From an uncultured Clostridia bacterium (GTDB lineage Bacteria > Bacillota > Clostridia > Oscillospirales > Acutalibacteraceae), in contig CANQBP010000014.1 in assembly GCA_947589415.1 (NCBI GenBank), forward strand, positions 1 through 48,537: DNA of 48,537 nucleotides. Direction: 5' to 3'. Below the pieces are notes generated by a model, which did not search any database, was not told the DNA's origin, and was given only the letters and a program-made list of their open reading frames with translations. Below are positions 16,328 through 24,956 of this stretch, piece by piece; within the stretch, counting starts at the first letter, position 1; every line of letters starts with the position of its first letter. Both the position numbers and the translations under genes were made by a program.

Positions 16328-17932
16328 ATGATAACAGTAAATAATGTGAGTGTGAATTTTAGCGGAACTCCGCTGTTTTCCGATGTAAATTTGAAATTGA
16401 CCGATGATAACTGCTACGGTATTATCGGTGCAAACGGTGCGGGAAAATCTACGTTTCTCAAAGTACTTTCGGGAGAACTTGAGCCTACAAAGGGAGAGGT
16501 TATAATACCCGAAAATACCCGTATGTCTGTGTTGAAGCAGGATCATTTTGCTTTTGACAATTATACCGTGCTTGATACCGTTATTTACGGTAATAAAAGG
16601 CTGTATGACATAATGAAGGAAAAAGATGCAATATACATGAAAGAGGATTTTTCCGAGGAGGACGGGATAAGAGCCTCCGAGCTTGAGGCTGAATTTGCCG
16701 AACTGAACGGTTGGGAGGCTGAAAGCGATGCATCGAAGCTGATACAGGGGTTAGGTCTGTCCGATGAGATATTATACAGCCCCATGAGTACATTGACAGG
16801 TAATGAAAAGGTAAAGGTACTCCTTGCGCAGGCACTTTTCGGAAATCCGGAGATAATACTTCTTGACGAACCTACAAATAACCTCGATATCAAGGCTATA
16901 TCGTGGCTTGAGGATTTTATACTTGATTATCAGGGGACGGTTATTGTGGTTTCTCACGACAGACACTTCCTTAATACCGTATGTACACATATGGTTGATA
17001 TCGACTATAATAAAATCAAAATGTATGTCGGTAACTATGAGTTTTGGTATGAATCAAGCCAGCTTATGCAGGCTATGGTAAAACAGCAGAATAAAAAAAC
17101 CGAGGAGAAAATTAAGGAGCTGCAGACATTCGTCCAAAGATTTTCGGCAAATAAGTCAAAATCAAAGCAGGCAACTTCAAGAAGAAAACTCCTTGATAAG
17201 CTGACGGTTGAAGAAATGCCCGCCTCATCACGAAGATATCCCTTTGTCGGTTTTACGGCGGATAGAGAGGTCGGCAAGGAAGTGCTTACCGTTGAGGGGC
17301 TTTCTAAAACTTCCGAGGACGGAGAAAAAATATTAAATAATGTATCGTTCCGAATAGAAAAAACGGATAAGGTAGCATTTCTCTGCGATAATGAATTGGC
17401 GGTAACGGCATTATTTGATATACTTATGGGAAAGGCTGAACCTGATGAGGGAAAATACAAATGGGGAATAAGTACCTCGCAGTCATATTTCCCGAAGGAT
17501 AACACGGAATTTTTTGAAGGGAACGATATGACCGTTATAGACTGGCTGCGCCGTTATGTCAGGGGAAATGACAATACGGATACATATTTAAGAGGTTTTC
17601 TCGGAAGAATGTTATTTTCGGGCGATGATGTGTTTAAGCCTGTAAAAGTATTGTCGGGAGGCGAAAAAGTACGGTGTATGCTTTCGAGAATGATGATGTT
17701 CGGGGCAAACTGCCTTGTTCTTGACCAGCCGACAAACCACCTTGATCTTGAGTCGATAACAGCGGTAAATAAGGGATTACAGAATTTTAAAGGTGTTGTA
17801 CTGTTCACTTCACATGACCACGAATTTATATCTACTGTTGCGAACAGAATAATTGTTATAGAAAAAGAGGGAATTAAGGATATTACAAGAAGTTATGATG
17901 AATATATAGCCGAAAGATACGGCGCAGACTGA
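16328..17932 (+). CDS. ABC-F family ATPase, YkpA/YbiT type
   Basis: Soluble tandem-ATPase protein of the ABC-F class, whose studied members act on ribosomes. 534 residues with two ABC domains joined by the linker helix pair around 240-300 (ANKSKSKQATSRRKLLDKL). Domain 1 has Walker A GANGAGKST, a degenerate signature LTGNEKVKV and Walker B IILLDEPTNNLD. Domain 2 has a degenerate Walker A (LCDNELAVTAL), an intact signature LSGGEKVRC and Walker B VLDQPTNHLD. Degenerate Walker A2 and signature 1 are characteristic of YkpA/YbiT, but Gln467 replaces the catalytic glutamate that follows Walker B. There are no membrane segments and no transporter partner. A HEPN-like/CBS gene follows after 26 bp. Resistance function cannot be inferred. 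Confidence 0.92.
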   Translation: MITVNNVSVNFSGTPLFSDVNLKLTDDNCYGIIGANGAGKSTFLKVLSGELEPTKGEVIIPENTRMSVLKQDHFAFDNYTVLDTVIYGNKRLYDIMKEKDAIYMKEDFSEEDGIRASELEAEFAELNGWEAESDASKLIQGLGLSDEILYSPMSTLTGNEKVKVLLAQALFGNPEIILLDEPTNNLDIKAISWLEDFILDYQGTVIVVSHDRHFLNTVCTHMVDIDYNKIKMYVGNYEFWYESSQLMQAMVKQQNKKTEEKIKELQTFVQRFSANKSKSKQATSRRKLLDKLTVEEMPASSRRYPFVGFTADREVGKEVLTVEGLSKTSEDGEKILNNVSFRIEKTDKVAFLCDNELAVTALFDILMGKAEPDEGKYKWGISTSQSYFPKDNTEFFEGNDMTVIDWLRRYVRGNDNTDTYLRGFLGRMLFSGDDVFKPVKVLSGGEKVRCMLSRMMMFGANCLVLDQPTNHLDLESITAVNKGLQNFKGVVLFTSHDHEFISTVANRIIVIEKEGIKDITRSYDEYIAERYGAD

Positions 17933-17958
17933 AAATGATCCGCAAAGGGGTGTTTCTT

Positions 17959-18657
17959 ATGGGCAGAGCAGAGGAGTTTCTTGATAAATACAGAGTACTT
18001 GAGGAGGCTCTTTGTAAAAAGTATAATATGGACGAAAAAGGCGGAAGTCCGATCATGCGGTTTATCAATGACAAGGAAAGCAGAGAGTATAGAGATAAGC
18101 TCGACCTTTGCCGTGAAATACGAAATTTTCTTTCACATCATTCCGAGTTTGGCGGTGAACGTATAATTGAACCTTCGCAGGTGATGATAGAATTTATAGA
18201 AGAGGTTACTGACTACATACGCCAGCCCCCGCTTGCAATTACACGTGCAACGCTTTTTAACGATATACTCAAAACCTCACCTTCGCAAAAGGTACAGTCA
18301 GTGATGAAGAAAATGCAAAGATTGGGTTTTTCTCATGTCCCCGTTATAGAAAACGGCAGTTTCGTCGGAGTTTTCAGCATAAGCACGATCTTTACGTATG
18401 CTTTGAGAAACGGCATGACCTCCCTGAATGATGATATGACAATATCGGATTTTGCGGAACTTCTGCCGCCGGACAGACACGAAACGGAAAGTTTTCGCTT
18501 TGTCGGTAAACAATCAACATTATTTGATGTAAGAAATGAATTTGATAAGAAATCCCGCCAAAGCAGACGTCTTGCTGTTATTTTTATCACGGAGAACGGA
18601 ACGCCGGGGGGACGTATTCTCGGTATGCTGACCCCTTGGGACGTAATATCGGAATAA
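17959..18657 (+). CDS. HEPN-like domain fused to a CBS-domain pair
   Basis: 232 residues from the ATG at 17959, chosen because AAAGGGGTG precedes it; the in-frame ATG at 17935 lacks a ribosome site. Residues 1-90 are helical and charged, and contain REIRNFLSHH (53-61). Arg55-Asn-x3-His60 matches the R-polar-x3-H signature of HEPN RNases. Residues 100-230 form two CBS motifs (VQSVMKKMQRLGFSHVPVIENGSFVGVFS, then a second ending GRILGMLTPWDVISE), a fold that binds adenine nucleotides. I infer a protein whose N-terminal domain is controlled by nucleotide binding; RNase activity is not shown. It sits between an ABC-F gene and a hydrolase/mnmA pair. Homologous Firmicutes proteins are normally annotated only as CBS-domain proteins. 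Confidence 0.75.
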   Translation: MGRAEEFLDKYRVLEEALCKKYNMDEKGGSPIMRFINDKESREYRDKLDLCREIRNFLSHHSEFGGERIIEPSQVMIEFIEEVTDYIRQPPLAITRATLFNDILKTSPSQKVQSVMKKMQRLGFSHVPVIENGSFVGVFSISTIFTYALRNGMTSLNDDMTISDFAELLPPDRHETESFRFVGKQSTLFDVRNEFDKKSRQSRRLAVIFITENGTPGGRILGMLTPWDVISE

Positions 18658-18674
18658 ATTTTACGGGGTGTGAA

Positions 18675-19205
18675 ATGAAAATTTTTTCTATACATGGTTA
18701 TAAAGGATCGGCGCATAATGCACTTTTTGGCGCATTGATCGAAAACGGTTTTGAGGTTTGTTCGTTACAAATTGATTATGACGGCAGCTCCCCTAAAGAG
18801 ATTTTGCATTACCTGATTGGGGAATATCAAAAGAATAATTGTGACGCCGTTGCGGGTACGAGTCTTGGCGGCTTTTATGCCGCACAAATTTGCGTTTTGA
18901 ACGGATGCAGGGGACTATTTATAAATCCGTGCCTTACGCCGTTCACCGTCCTGCCGGGATTGGGCTACTCAAATAAAGAAGGTATTATGGAATTTTCACG
19001 AATGTTCGATAATATCACACGGATTGACAAAAATAAAGTTTCTGTTGTTGTGGGAACGGACGATGAGATAATTCTAAATCATGATTTTACAAAAATAATG
19101 TTTGAAAACGAAAGGTATTTTGAGATAAAAGGCGGCAGGCACAGCGGAGCAACATTACCGCTTAAAGAAATAATCGGACGGTACGGAACAGAAATTTTCG
19201 GATAA
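18675..19205 (+). CDS. YqiA/UPF0227-like alpha/beta hydrolase
   Basis: 176-residue single-domain hydrolase. The nucleophile elbow GTSLGG places Ser63, with Asp129/130 in VVVGTDDEII and His156 in KGGRHSG completing a plausible Ser-Asp-His triad. The N-terminal HGYKGSAHN loop would build the oxyanion hole. Small size and sequence style match the YqiA/UPF0227 esterase group; the natural substrate is unknown. The ATG at 18675 has GGGGTG just upstream, 17 bp after the preceding gene. mnmA follows 10 bp downstream, so the three genes are probably on one transcript. Confidence 0.82.
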   Translation: MKIFSIHGYKGSAHNALFGALIENGFEVCSLQIDYDGSSPKEILHYLIGEYQKNNCDAVAGTSLGGFYAAQICVLNGCRGLFINPCLTPFTVLPGLGYSNKEGIMEFSRMFDNITRIDKNKVSVVVGTDDEIILNHDFTKIMFENERYFEIKGGRHSGATLPLKEIIGRYGTEIFG

Positions 19206-19215
19206 GAGGGATATA

Positions 19216-20310
19216 ATGAGCGAAAGAAAGAAGGTACTTGTCGCTATGAGCGGCGGGGTAGACAGTTCGGTTGCGGCTATAATTCTTATGAAGGATTATG
19301 ATGTGATCGGGGCTACATTAAGACTTTTTACAAATGATGATATAAAGCTGAGCAAAAACAGAAGCTGCTGCTCGCTTGATGACGTTGAGGACGCAAGGTT
19401 AGCAGCGAATAAGTTGGGCTTCAACCACTATGTGTATAATTTTGGCGATCGCTTTAAGGAATGTGTTATAGATAAATTTAATAATTCATACATAAACGGT
19501 CTTACTCCTAACCCGTGCATAGACTGTAACCGATTTATCAAATTCGATGCACTCCTTAAAAGGGCAGAGCTTTTGGAAAATGATTATATAGCGACCGGTC
19601 ACTATGTGAGAAGGCGTTTTAACGAAAAAACAGGCAAATTTATGCTGCTTAAAGGTCTTGACCCCTCAAAGGATCAAAGCTATGTATTATACGGTCTTAC
19701 CCAATATCAGCTTTCCAAAACGCTTTTTCCGATAGGAGAGTTTACAAAAGATCAGACAAGAGAAATTGCGCAGCAATACGGTCTTGCCAATGCCTCTAAA
19801 CCGGACAGTCAGGATATATGTTTTGTTCCCGACGGGGATTATGCTTCGTTTATAGAAAAATATACGGGAAAAAAATTTCCTGACGGTGATTTTGTCGATA
19901 AAAACGGCAATATTCTCGGCAGACACCGAGGTATAATAAGATATACCGTCGGACAGCGCAAAGGTCTTGGTATTGCACTCGGCACACCTTCATATGTTAT
20001 ATCAAAAAATATTGAAAATAATACTGTTACCGTCGGAAGTAATGAGGATCTTTTTACGGATACCGCTTATGCTTGTGATGTGAACTGGATATCGGGAGAT
20101 GCCCCGAGAGAGCCTGTCAGAGTTACAGCAAGGGTGAGGTATAATCAAAAAGAACAGCCTGCAACACTATATCCGCTTGAAAACGGGGATATAAAGGTTG
20201 TATTTGATTCCCCGCAGAGGGCAATAACATACGGTCAGGCTGTTGTGTGTTACGACGGTGATGTCGTTCTTGGCGGGGGAACGTGCAGATTTGACGGCGA
20301 ATTGGCTTAA
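19216..20310 (+). CDS. mnmA: tRNA-specific 2-thiouridylase
   Basis: Thiolates U34 of Lys, Glu and Gln tRNAs using ATP and a persulfide sulfur donor. 364 residues, normal length. PP-loop SGGVDSS at 12-18 for ATP; catalytic Cys100 in NPCIDCN and Cys201 in QDICF; tRNA-contacting GLDPSKDQSYVLYGL; C-terminal beta-barrel domain ending DVVLGGGTC. Starts at an ATG behind AAGAGGG. With trmL upstream it is the second wobble-base modifier in this cluster. Confidence 0.97.
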   Translation: MSERKKVLVAMSGGVDSSVAAIILMKDYDVIGATLRLFTNDDIKLSKNRSCCSLDDVEDARLAANKLGFNHYVYNFGDRFKECVIDKFNNSYINGLTPNPCIDCNRFIKFDALLKRAELLENDYIATGHYVRRRFNEKTGKFMLLKGLDPSKDQSYVLYGLTQYQLSKTLFPIGEFTKDQTREIAQQYGLANASKPDSQDICFVPDGDYASFIEKYTGKKFPDGDFVDKNGNILGRHRGIIRYTVGQRKGLGIALGTPSYVISKNIENNTVTVGSNEDLFTDTAYACDVNWISGDAPREPVRVTARVRYNQKEQPATLYPLENGDIKVVFDSPQRAITYGQAVVCYDGDVVLGGGTCRFDGELA

Positions 20311-20316
20311 AACTAC

Positions 20317-20345
20317 TTGAAAACTGCAATATTATAGTATATAAT
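20317..20345 (+). promoter_or_regulatory. Promoter of the AI-2E/PerM transporter gene
   Basis: TTGAAA 20317-20322, 17-bp spacer, TATAAT 20340-20345. It starts seven bases after the mnmA stop. Confidence 0.75.
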
Positions 20346-20381
20346 TAACAAAGTAGGATCATAATATTCCGGAGGATGAAT

Positions 20382-21632
20382 ATGAATTTAGACAGAAAAA
20401 ATATTGAAAAAATATTATTTATCGGAATAATATTCATTTTGATTTACCTTGGACTTCAAAATATGAGCGTTGTTGTTGCCTTCCTCGGTTGGGTTCTGCA
20501 GGTGGCACTTCCGTTCATTATAGCAATTTGGTGTACGTTGTTTTTGAATGTTCCCCTAAAGGCTATTGAAAAAAGACTTTTCAGACCGAAGCCGGGAAAA
20601 GAAATTAAGCCTATATTTGAAAAAATGCGCCGACCGGTTGCCCTTGTATTGTCTATACTGCTGTTTGTAGTTGTGGTGGGGGCATTTTTGGTGATTATAA
20701 TACCGGAGATCGGAAGAAGTCTTAATAATCTTGCGGCTGCAATACCGGGTGCAATAAATCAGTTCAGGGATTGGATAACGCAGCTTGGCAAAGAAAACGA
20801 ATTTGTCGGTAATGCCCTTGCCAATATAAAAATAAACTGGGACGATGTTACAAAGTATATCACGAGCTTCCTGCAAAATGATGCGGCGGGCGTTGTGGGA
20901 TATGCTATGGGAATGGTTTCATCTGTTGTTGGCACGGCAATAAATGTCTTTCTCGGAATTGTTCTTTCAATATATACGCTGATACAAAAAGAAAAAATCA
21001 CGTCAAGTGCAAAACGGCTTATATATTCCGTTTTTCCGATGAAAGCTGCCGATTTTATCGTAGAGGTTGCTTCCCTTACAAACCGTTCGTTTTATAACAG
21101 TATCACCGGACAAATGATGGAATGTGTTATTTTAGGAAGTCTTACAGCTCTCGGAATGACAATTTTCGGATTTCCGTATGCTGCCCTTATTGGTGTCATG
21201 GTGGCTGTGCTGTCTTGGATACCGATGTTCGGTGTGGGCATAGGAGCTGCAATAGGTGCGCTGTTTATTCTTACTGTAGATCCTATGCAGGCTGTGTGGT
21301 TTGTTGTATTTATGATATGCCTGCAGCAGATTGAGGGCAATTTTATTTTTCCGAGAGTTGTGGGAAATAACATGGGATTGCCGCCTATTCTGCTTGTTTC
21401 CGCAATTATACTTTTCAGTAATTTCTTTGGCATTATAGGACTGCTTATAAGCGGGCCGACTATGTGCGTTATATACACTCTTATAAGAAGATTTACTTTT
21501 ACAAAACTCAGGTCGAAAAAAATACCGCATGAAAAATATGCTGTTAAACCCGAAAGATTTAAACCGAGAAGGCGTAAAATTATTTCCAACATGAATAAAT
21601 TCAAAATACCGATGAGGATAAAAAAGAAATGA
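20382..21632 (+). CDS. AI-2E / PerM family membrane transporter
   Basis: 416-residue polytopic protein. The ATG at 20382 is preferred; the one at 20376 overlaps the GGAGG ribosome site. Hydrophobic segments cluster at the N-terminus (two helices around 12-58), about 85-110, 165-200 and a C-terminal group from 240 to 360. The C-terminal block with GxxxALIGVMVAVLSWIPMFG, ILTVDPMQAVWFVVFM and EGNFIFPRVVGNNMGLPPI is the family hallmark. Members include the AI-2 exporter TqsA and Na+/H+ antiporters, so the substrate cannot be named. The basic C-terminal tail (FKPRRRKIISNMNKFK) is cytoplasmic. The pullulanase gene follows 15 bp later and may share its promoter. Confidence 0.9.
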   Translation: MNLDRKNIEKILFIGIIFILIYLGLQNMSVVVAFLGWVLQVALPFIIAIWCTLFLNVPLKAIEKRLFRPKPGKEIKPIFEKMRRPVALVLSILLFVVVVGAFLVIIIPEIGRSLNNLAAAIPGAINQFRDWITQLGKENEFVGNALANIKINWDDVTKYITSFLQNDAAGVVGYAMGMVSSVVGTAINVFLGIVLSIYTLIQKEKITSSAKRLIYSVFPMKAADFIVEVASLTNRSFYNSITGQMMECVILGSLTALGMTIFGFPYAALIGVMVAVLSWIPMFGVGIGAAIGALFILTVDPMQAVWFVVFMICLQQIEGNFIFPRVVGNNMGLPPILLVSAIILFSNFFGIIGLLISGPTMCVIYTLIRRFTFTKLRSKKIPHEKYAVKPERFKPRRRKIISNMNKFKIPMRIKKK

Positions 21633-21647
21633 CACGGAGGGGTAGAG

Positions 21648-24600
21648 TTGCACGGACTAAAGAAATTTTGCGGATTGATGCTTGCTATAACAACATTATG
21701 GGGAGGAAGTGTAATGTCAGTGAATGCAGTTGAAAAAGAGGAAAACAAGAGTGATGTCACATATGCGCATGAGCTTGATAAACAGGCCTATGACGGTGAC
21801 GACTTGGGGGCTGTGTATAAGAAGTCCCAGACAACATTTAAGGTATGGGCCCCGACAGCGCAGAGGGTTGCCGTTAAGCTGTATGCTACGGGAAGCTCGG
21901 AGGAAGAGGGGGCGCAGGATATTTCAACTACCGCTATGAAGAAAGGCAAGAATGGTGTATGGAGCCTTACAATTAAGGGGGATAAGAAAAATCTGTATTA
22001 TACATACCTTATTACGAATGACGGTGTGACAACGGAAACGGCAGATGTATATTCTAAGGCTGTCGGTGTGAACGGAAACAGGAGTATGATCGTTGATCTT
22101 GATTCAACAGATCCGAAAGGGTGGGACAAGGATAACCATGTATTTTGTGAAGATCCGACCGATGCAATAGTGTGGGAAGTCCATGTTCGTGACTTTTCAA
22201 AAAGTGAAATATCGGGGGTATCACTGAAATACAGAGGAAAGTATCTTGCCTTTACGGAAAAAGGAACTACTGTGGGGGATAAGGGAGATGTTTCAACCTG
22301 TGTGGATTATCTGAAAAAATTGGGTGTGACTCATGTACAGCTTATGCCCGTGTATGATTATGCTACGGTTGACGAAACGAAAGATGACCCGAATGAATAT
22401 AACTGGGGATATGACCCGAAAAACTATAATGTGCCGGAAGGCTCTTATTCTACAAATCCGTATGACGGAAATGTACGTATAACGGAATTTAAGCAGATGA
22501 TTAAAGCACTGCATGATGCGGGTATAGGTGTGATAATGGACGTTGTTTATAACCATACCTTTACGGCAAAGGGAAGCTGCTTTGAAAATACCGTTCCGGG
22601 GTACTACTACCGACTTAATGATGACGGCTCTTTTTCGGACGGTTCGGGCTGCGGGAATGAAACTGCAAGCGAACATCTTATGTACAGAAAGTATATGACG
22701 GATTCAATTCTTTATTGGATAAATGAATATCATATAGACGGTTTCCGTTTTGATCTTATGGGTGTGCATGATGTTCAGACAATGAACCTTATCCGCAAAA
22801 CAGTCGATGAGAATGTGAAAGACGGTAAGAAGATTATCATGTACGGAGAACCGTGGACTGCTTCAACACTTGCAACAAAGGAAAAGACAGCTGTCAAGGA
22901 TAATGCAAAATTGCTTAGTGACAGAATAGGAATATTTAATGATACTTTCCGTGATGCAGTAAAAGGTCATGTGTTCAATGCGCAGGAATCCGGTTTTGTA
23001 CAGGACGGAAGTAATACCGAAACTTTGAAAAACAGTATTGCGGCAAACAGTTTAGGTGCATCGGCATTCCTAAAACAGCCGTCGCAGTCCGTAACATATA
23101 CATCGGCACATGATAATTATACTCTGTACGATAAGCTGGTTCTGTCGGTTAAGAATGACGAGAGCTTTGATGAAAGGGACGAAAAAATCGTAGGAATGAA
23201 TAAGTTGTCCGCAGCAATTATGTTTACATCGCAGGGCACGGTATTTATGCAGGCAGGTGAGGAATTTGCAAGGACTAAGCTGGGCGACGAAAACAGCTAT
23301 ATATCATCGGATAAAATAAATCAGCTTGATTGGAACAACCTTATAAAGTATGCGGATCTCGATTCGTATTATCAGGGTCTTATAGAAATAAGAAAGCATT
23401 TTAAACCCTTTAGGGACGCAACGACCGAATCGGCAAAGAAGATTGCATTTTCCGATACCGAAAACGGTGTTATAGCATATACCCTTGAAAACTCGATAAC
23501 AAATGATAGTGAATGGAAATATGTTGCCGTATTGTTTAACGCTTCGGACGAAAAGGCGGAGGTTACACTAAAGCAAAGCGGAGATGCCGCTCTTCCGAAA
23601 AAATGGGAGATAGTTGCAGACGGAAGTCAGGCAGGAGTTGAGGGTATCGGAGTTGCGGAAGGAAATAAGATAACTGTTGAACCGAGATCGGCTCTAATAT
23701 TGGCTGACAAGGAAAGTTTCGATAAGCTCGGACTTCGTTCCGATAAATGTATGGTAACTGTTGAGTATAAGGACTCCGAAAGCGGAGATATCATAGAAAG
23801 GCAGGTACTGAAAGGAGCAGACGGTGACGGATATACTGTCAACAGGAGTAATTCGTATGACGTTGAATATGATTATGTAGGTGTTGACGGTGAGGAAATG
23901 GGGTATTTTACAAAAAGCCCTAAGACCGTTACGTATAATTATAAAAAGTTTGAGGGTAAGATTGTCAGGCTTACGGTAAATTATATGCAGGAGGGTAATC
24001 AGCTTCTTCAAACGGGTGATACGGAGGTCGCCTTGAGTCATATACAAAATATACGTCAGGGAAGTAAATATAATGCACCGATAAAGGTCATAGACGGTAT
24101 GAGGCTTGATATTGATAAATTCCCGAAAAATTCTTTCGGAACAGCGTATGAGAATGATATCACTGTAAATTATTACTACAAAAAGAGCGGCTCGGAGGAT
24201 CTTGTTCTTCATTATTTTGATAATTCGGACAGGGACGGATTGTGTGCATATGTATATGCCGAAACCGATGACGGGGAAGAGGTCTATACCGAAAAAGCAC
24301 CCGGAAGCAAGATGACGCCCGACAGTAAATTAGGCAAAGGGTGGTACAGTATCACTTTAAAGGATAAGGGAAATATAAGCGGTCTGAAAGCAAAATTTAG
24401 TGATCCCAACGGCAAAAATCCCGATACTGCGGAATATTCCGTCAAAAATGAGTCTTGGATAGAAAACGGTAATGTTTTGCTCAAGGGTGAAGTGAACGTC
24501 ATCTGTCTTGACGGAGAGGGAAATGTTCTTAAATCCGATGTTTTCAGCGGAAAAGAGGGCGACGACTATCAGACAAAGAGTGAGAGCTTTGAGAATATGA

Positions 24601-24812
24601 AGTTGGTCGGTTCTACCGAAAATACCTCCGGAACATATACGGAAGTGCCGATATATGTCATATACAGTTATGACAAATTAAGTATAACGGAAAAGCCCGA
24701 CATAATGAGGGTGGCAATTGTTTTATGCTGTTCTTGTGCGCTTACTCTTGCTGCGGCGGGAATACTTACGGCTATTTATTTCAACAAAAAGAAAAAACTA
24801 AAAATAAGATAA
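21648..24812 (+). CDS. Membrane-anchored extracellular type I pullulanase
   Basis: Debranching enzyme for alpha-1,6 links of pullulan, starch or glycogen fragments outside the cell. 1054 residues starting at TTG 21648 behind GGAGGGG. Signal peptide to about 27 (SVNA); CBM48-like N-terminal domain (about 60-150); GH13 catalytic domain with the pullulanase motif YNWGYDP (251-257), DVVYNHT (298-304), nucleophile Asp369 in GFRFDLMG, acid/base Glu401 in YGEPW, and Asp489 in TSAHDN. Residues about 700-790 and 790-850 look like MucBP-type repeats (VTVEYKDSESGDII; YNYKK and YYYKK endings). The following block (LVLHYFDNSDRDGLCAYVY...GKGWYSITL) resembles a CBM26 starch-binding module. A final hydrophobic helix near 1020-1043 and basic KKKKLKIR end retain it in the membrane. 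No LPXTG and no dockerin. Confidence 0.93.
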   Translation: MHGLKKFCGLMLAITTLWGGSVMSVNAVEKEENKSDVTYAHELDKQAYDGDDLGAVYKKSQTTFKVWAPTAQRVAVKLYATGSSEEEGAQDISTTAMKKGKNGVWSLTIKGDKKNLYYTYLITNDGVTTETADVYSKAVGVNGNRSMIVDLDSTDPKGWDKDNHVFCEDPTDAIVWEVHVRDFSKSEISGVSLKYRGKYLAFTEKGTTVGDKGDVSTCVDYLKKLGVTHVQLMPVYDYATVDETKDDPNEYNWGYDPKNYNVPEGSYSTNPYDGNVRITEFKQMIKALHDAGIGVIMDVVYNHTFTAKGSCFENTVPGYYYRLNDDGSFSDGSGCGNETASEHLMYRKYMTDSILYWINEYHIDGFRFDLMGVHDVQTMNLIRKTVDENVKDGKKIIMYGEPWTASTLATKEKTAVKDNAKLLSDRIGIFNDTFRDAVKGHVFNAQESGFVQDGSNTETLKNSIAANSLGASAFLKQPSQSVTYTSAHDNYTLYDKLVLSVKNDESFDERDEKIVGMNKLSAAIMFTSQGTVFMQAGEEFARTKLGDENSYISSDKINQLDWNNLIKYADLDSYYQGLIEIRKHFKPFRDATTESAKKIAFSDTENGVIAYTLENSITNDSEWKYVAVLFNASDEKAEVTLKQSGDAALPKKWEIVADGSQAGVEGIGVAEGNKITVEPRSALILADKESFDKLGLRSDKCMVTVEYKDSESGDIIERQVLKGADGDGYTVNRSNSYDVEYDYVGVDGEEMGYFTKSPKTVTYNYKKFEGKIVRLTVNYMQEGNQLLQTGDTEVALSHIQNIRQGSKYNAPIKVIDGMRLDIDKFPKNSFGTAYENDITVNYYYKKSGSEDLVLHYFDNSDRDGLCAYVYAETDDGEEVYTEKAPGSKMTPDSKLGKGWYSITLKDKGNISGLKAKFSDPNGKNPDTAEYSVKNESWIENGNVLLKGEVNVICLDGEGNVLKSDVFSGKEGDDYQTKSESFENMKLVGSTENTSGTYTEVPIYVIYSYDKLSITEKPDIMRVAIVLCCSCALTLAAAGILTAIYFNKKKKLKIR

Positions 24813-24871
24813 TTTTGCCGCAGCTTTGATTAGCTGCTCCGCTGATAAAATTTAGAAATTTGAAATTAAAT

Positions 24872-24903
24872 GGGGCTGCCGTTTTAAAGGCAGCCCCGTT
24901 TTT
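24872..24903 (+). terminator. Terminator after the pullulanase gene
   Basis: Nine-bp perfect GC-rich stem GGGGCTGCC (24872-24880) with GGCAGCCCC (24889-24897), loop of eight, then GTTTTT. It lies between convergent genes and may also stop the minus-strand pcrA unit. A smaller GCAGCT/AGCTGC hairpin lies at 24820-24837. Confidence 0.88.
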
Positions 24904-24956
24904 GGTGGGAGTATTTTATCCGTAAATATACAGTTTTTTGCAAGGGGTGAGAAAAG

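Noticed and set aside
16328-17932. Antibiotic resistance ABC-F protein
   Set aside because: The sequence fits the housekeeping YkpA/YbiT branch, and no resistance-type linker or leader attenuator is visible.
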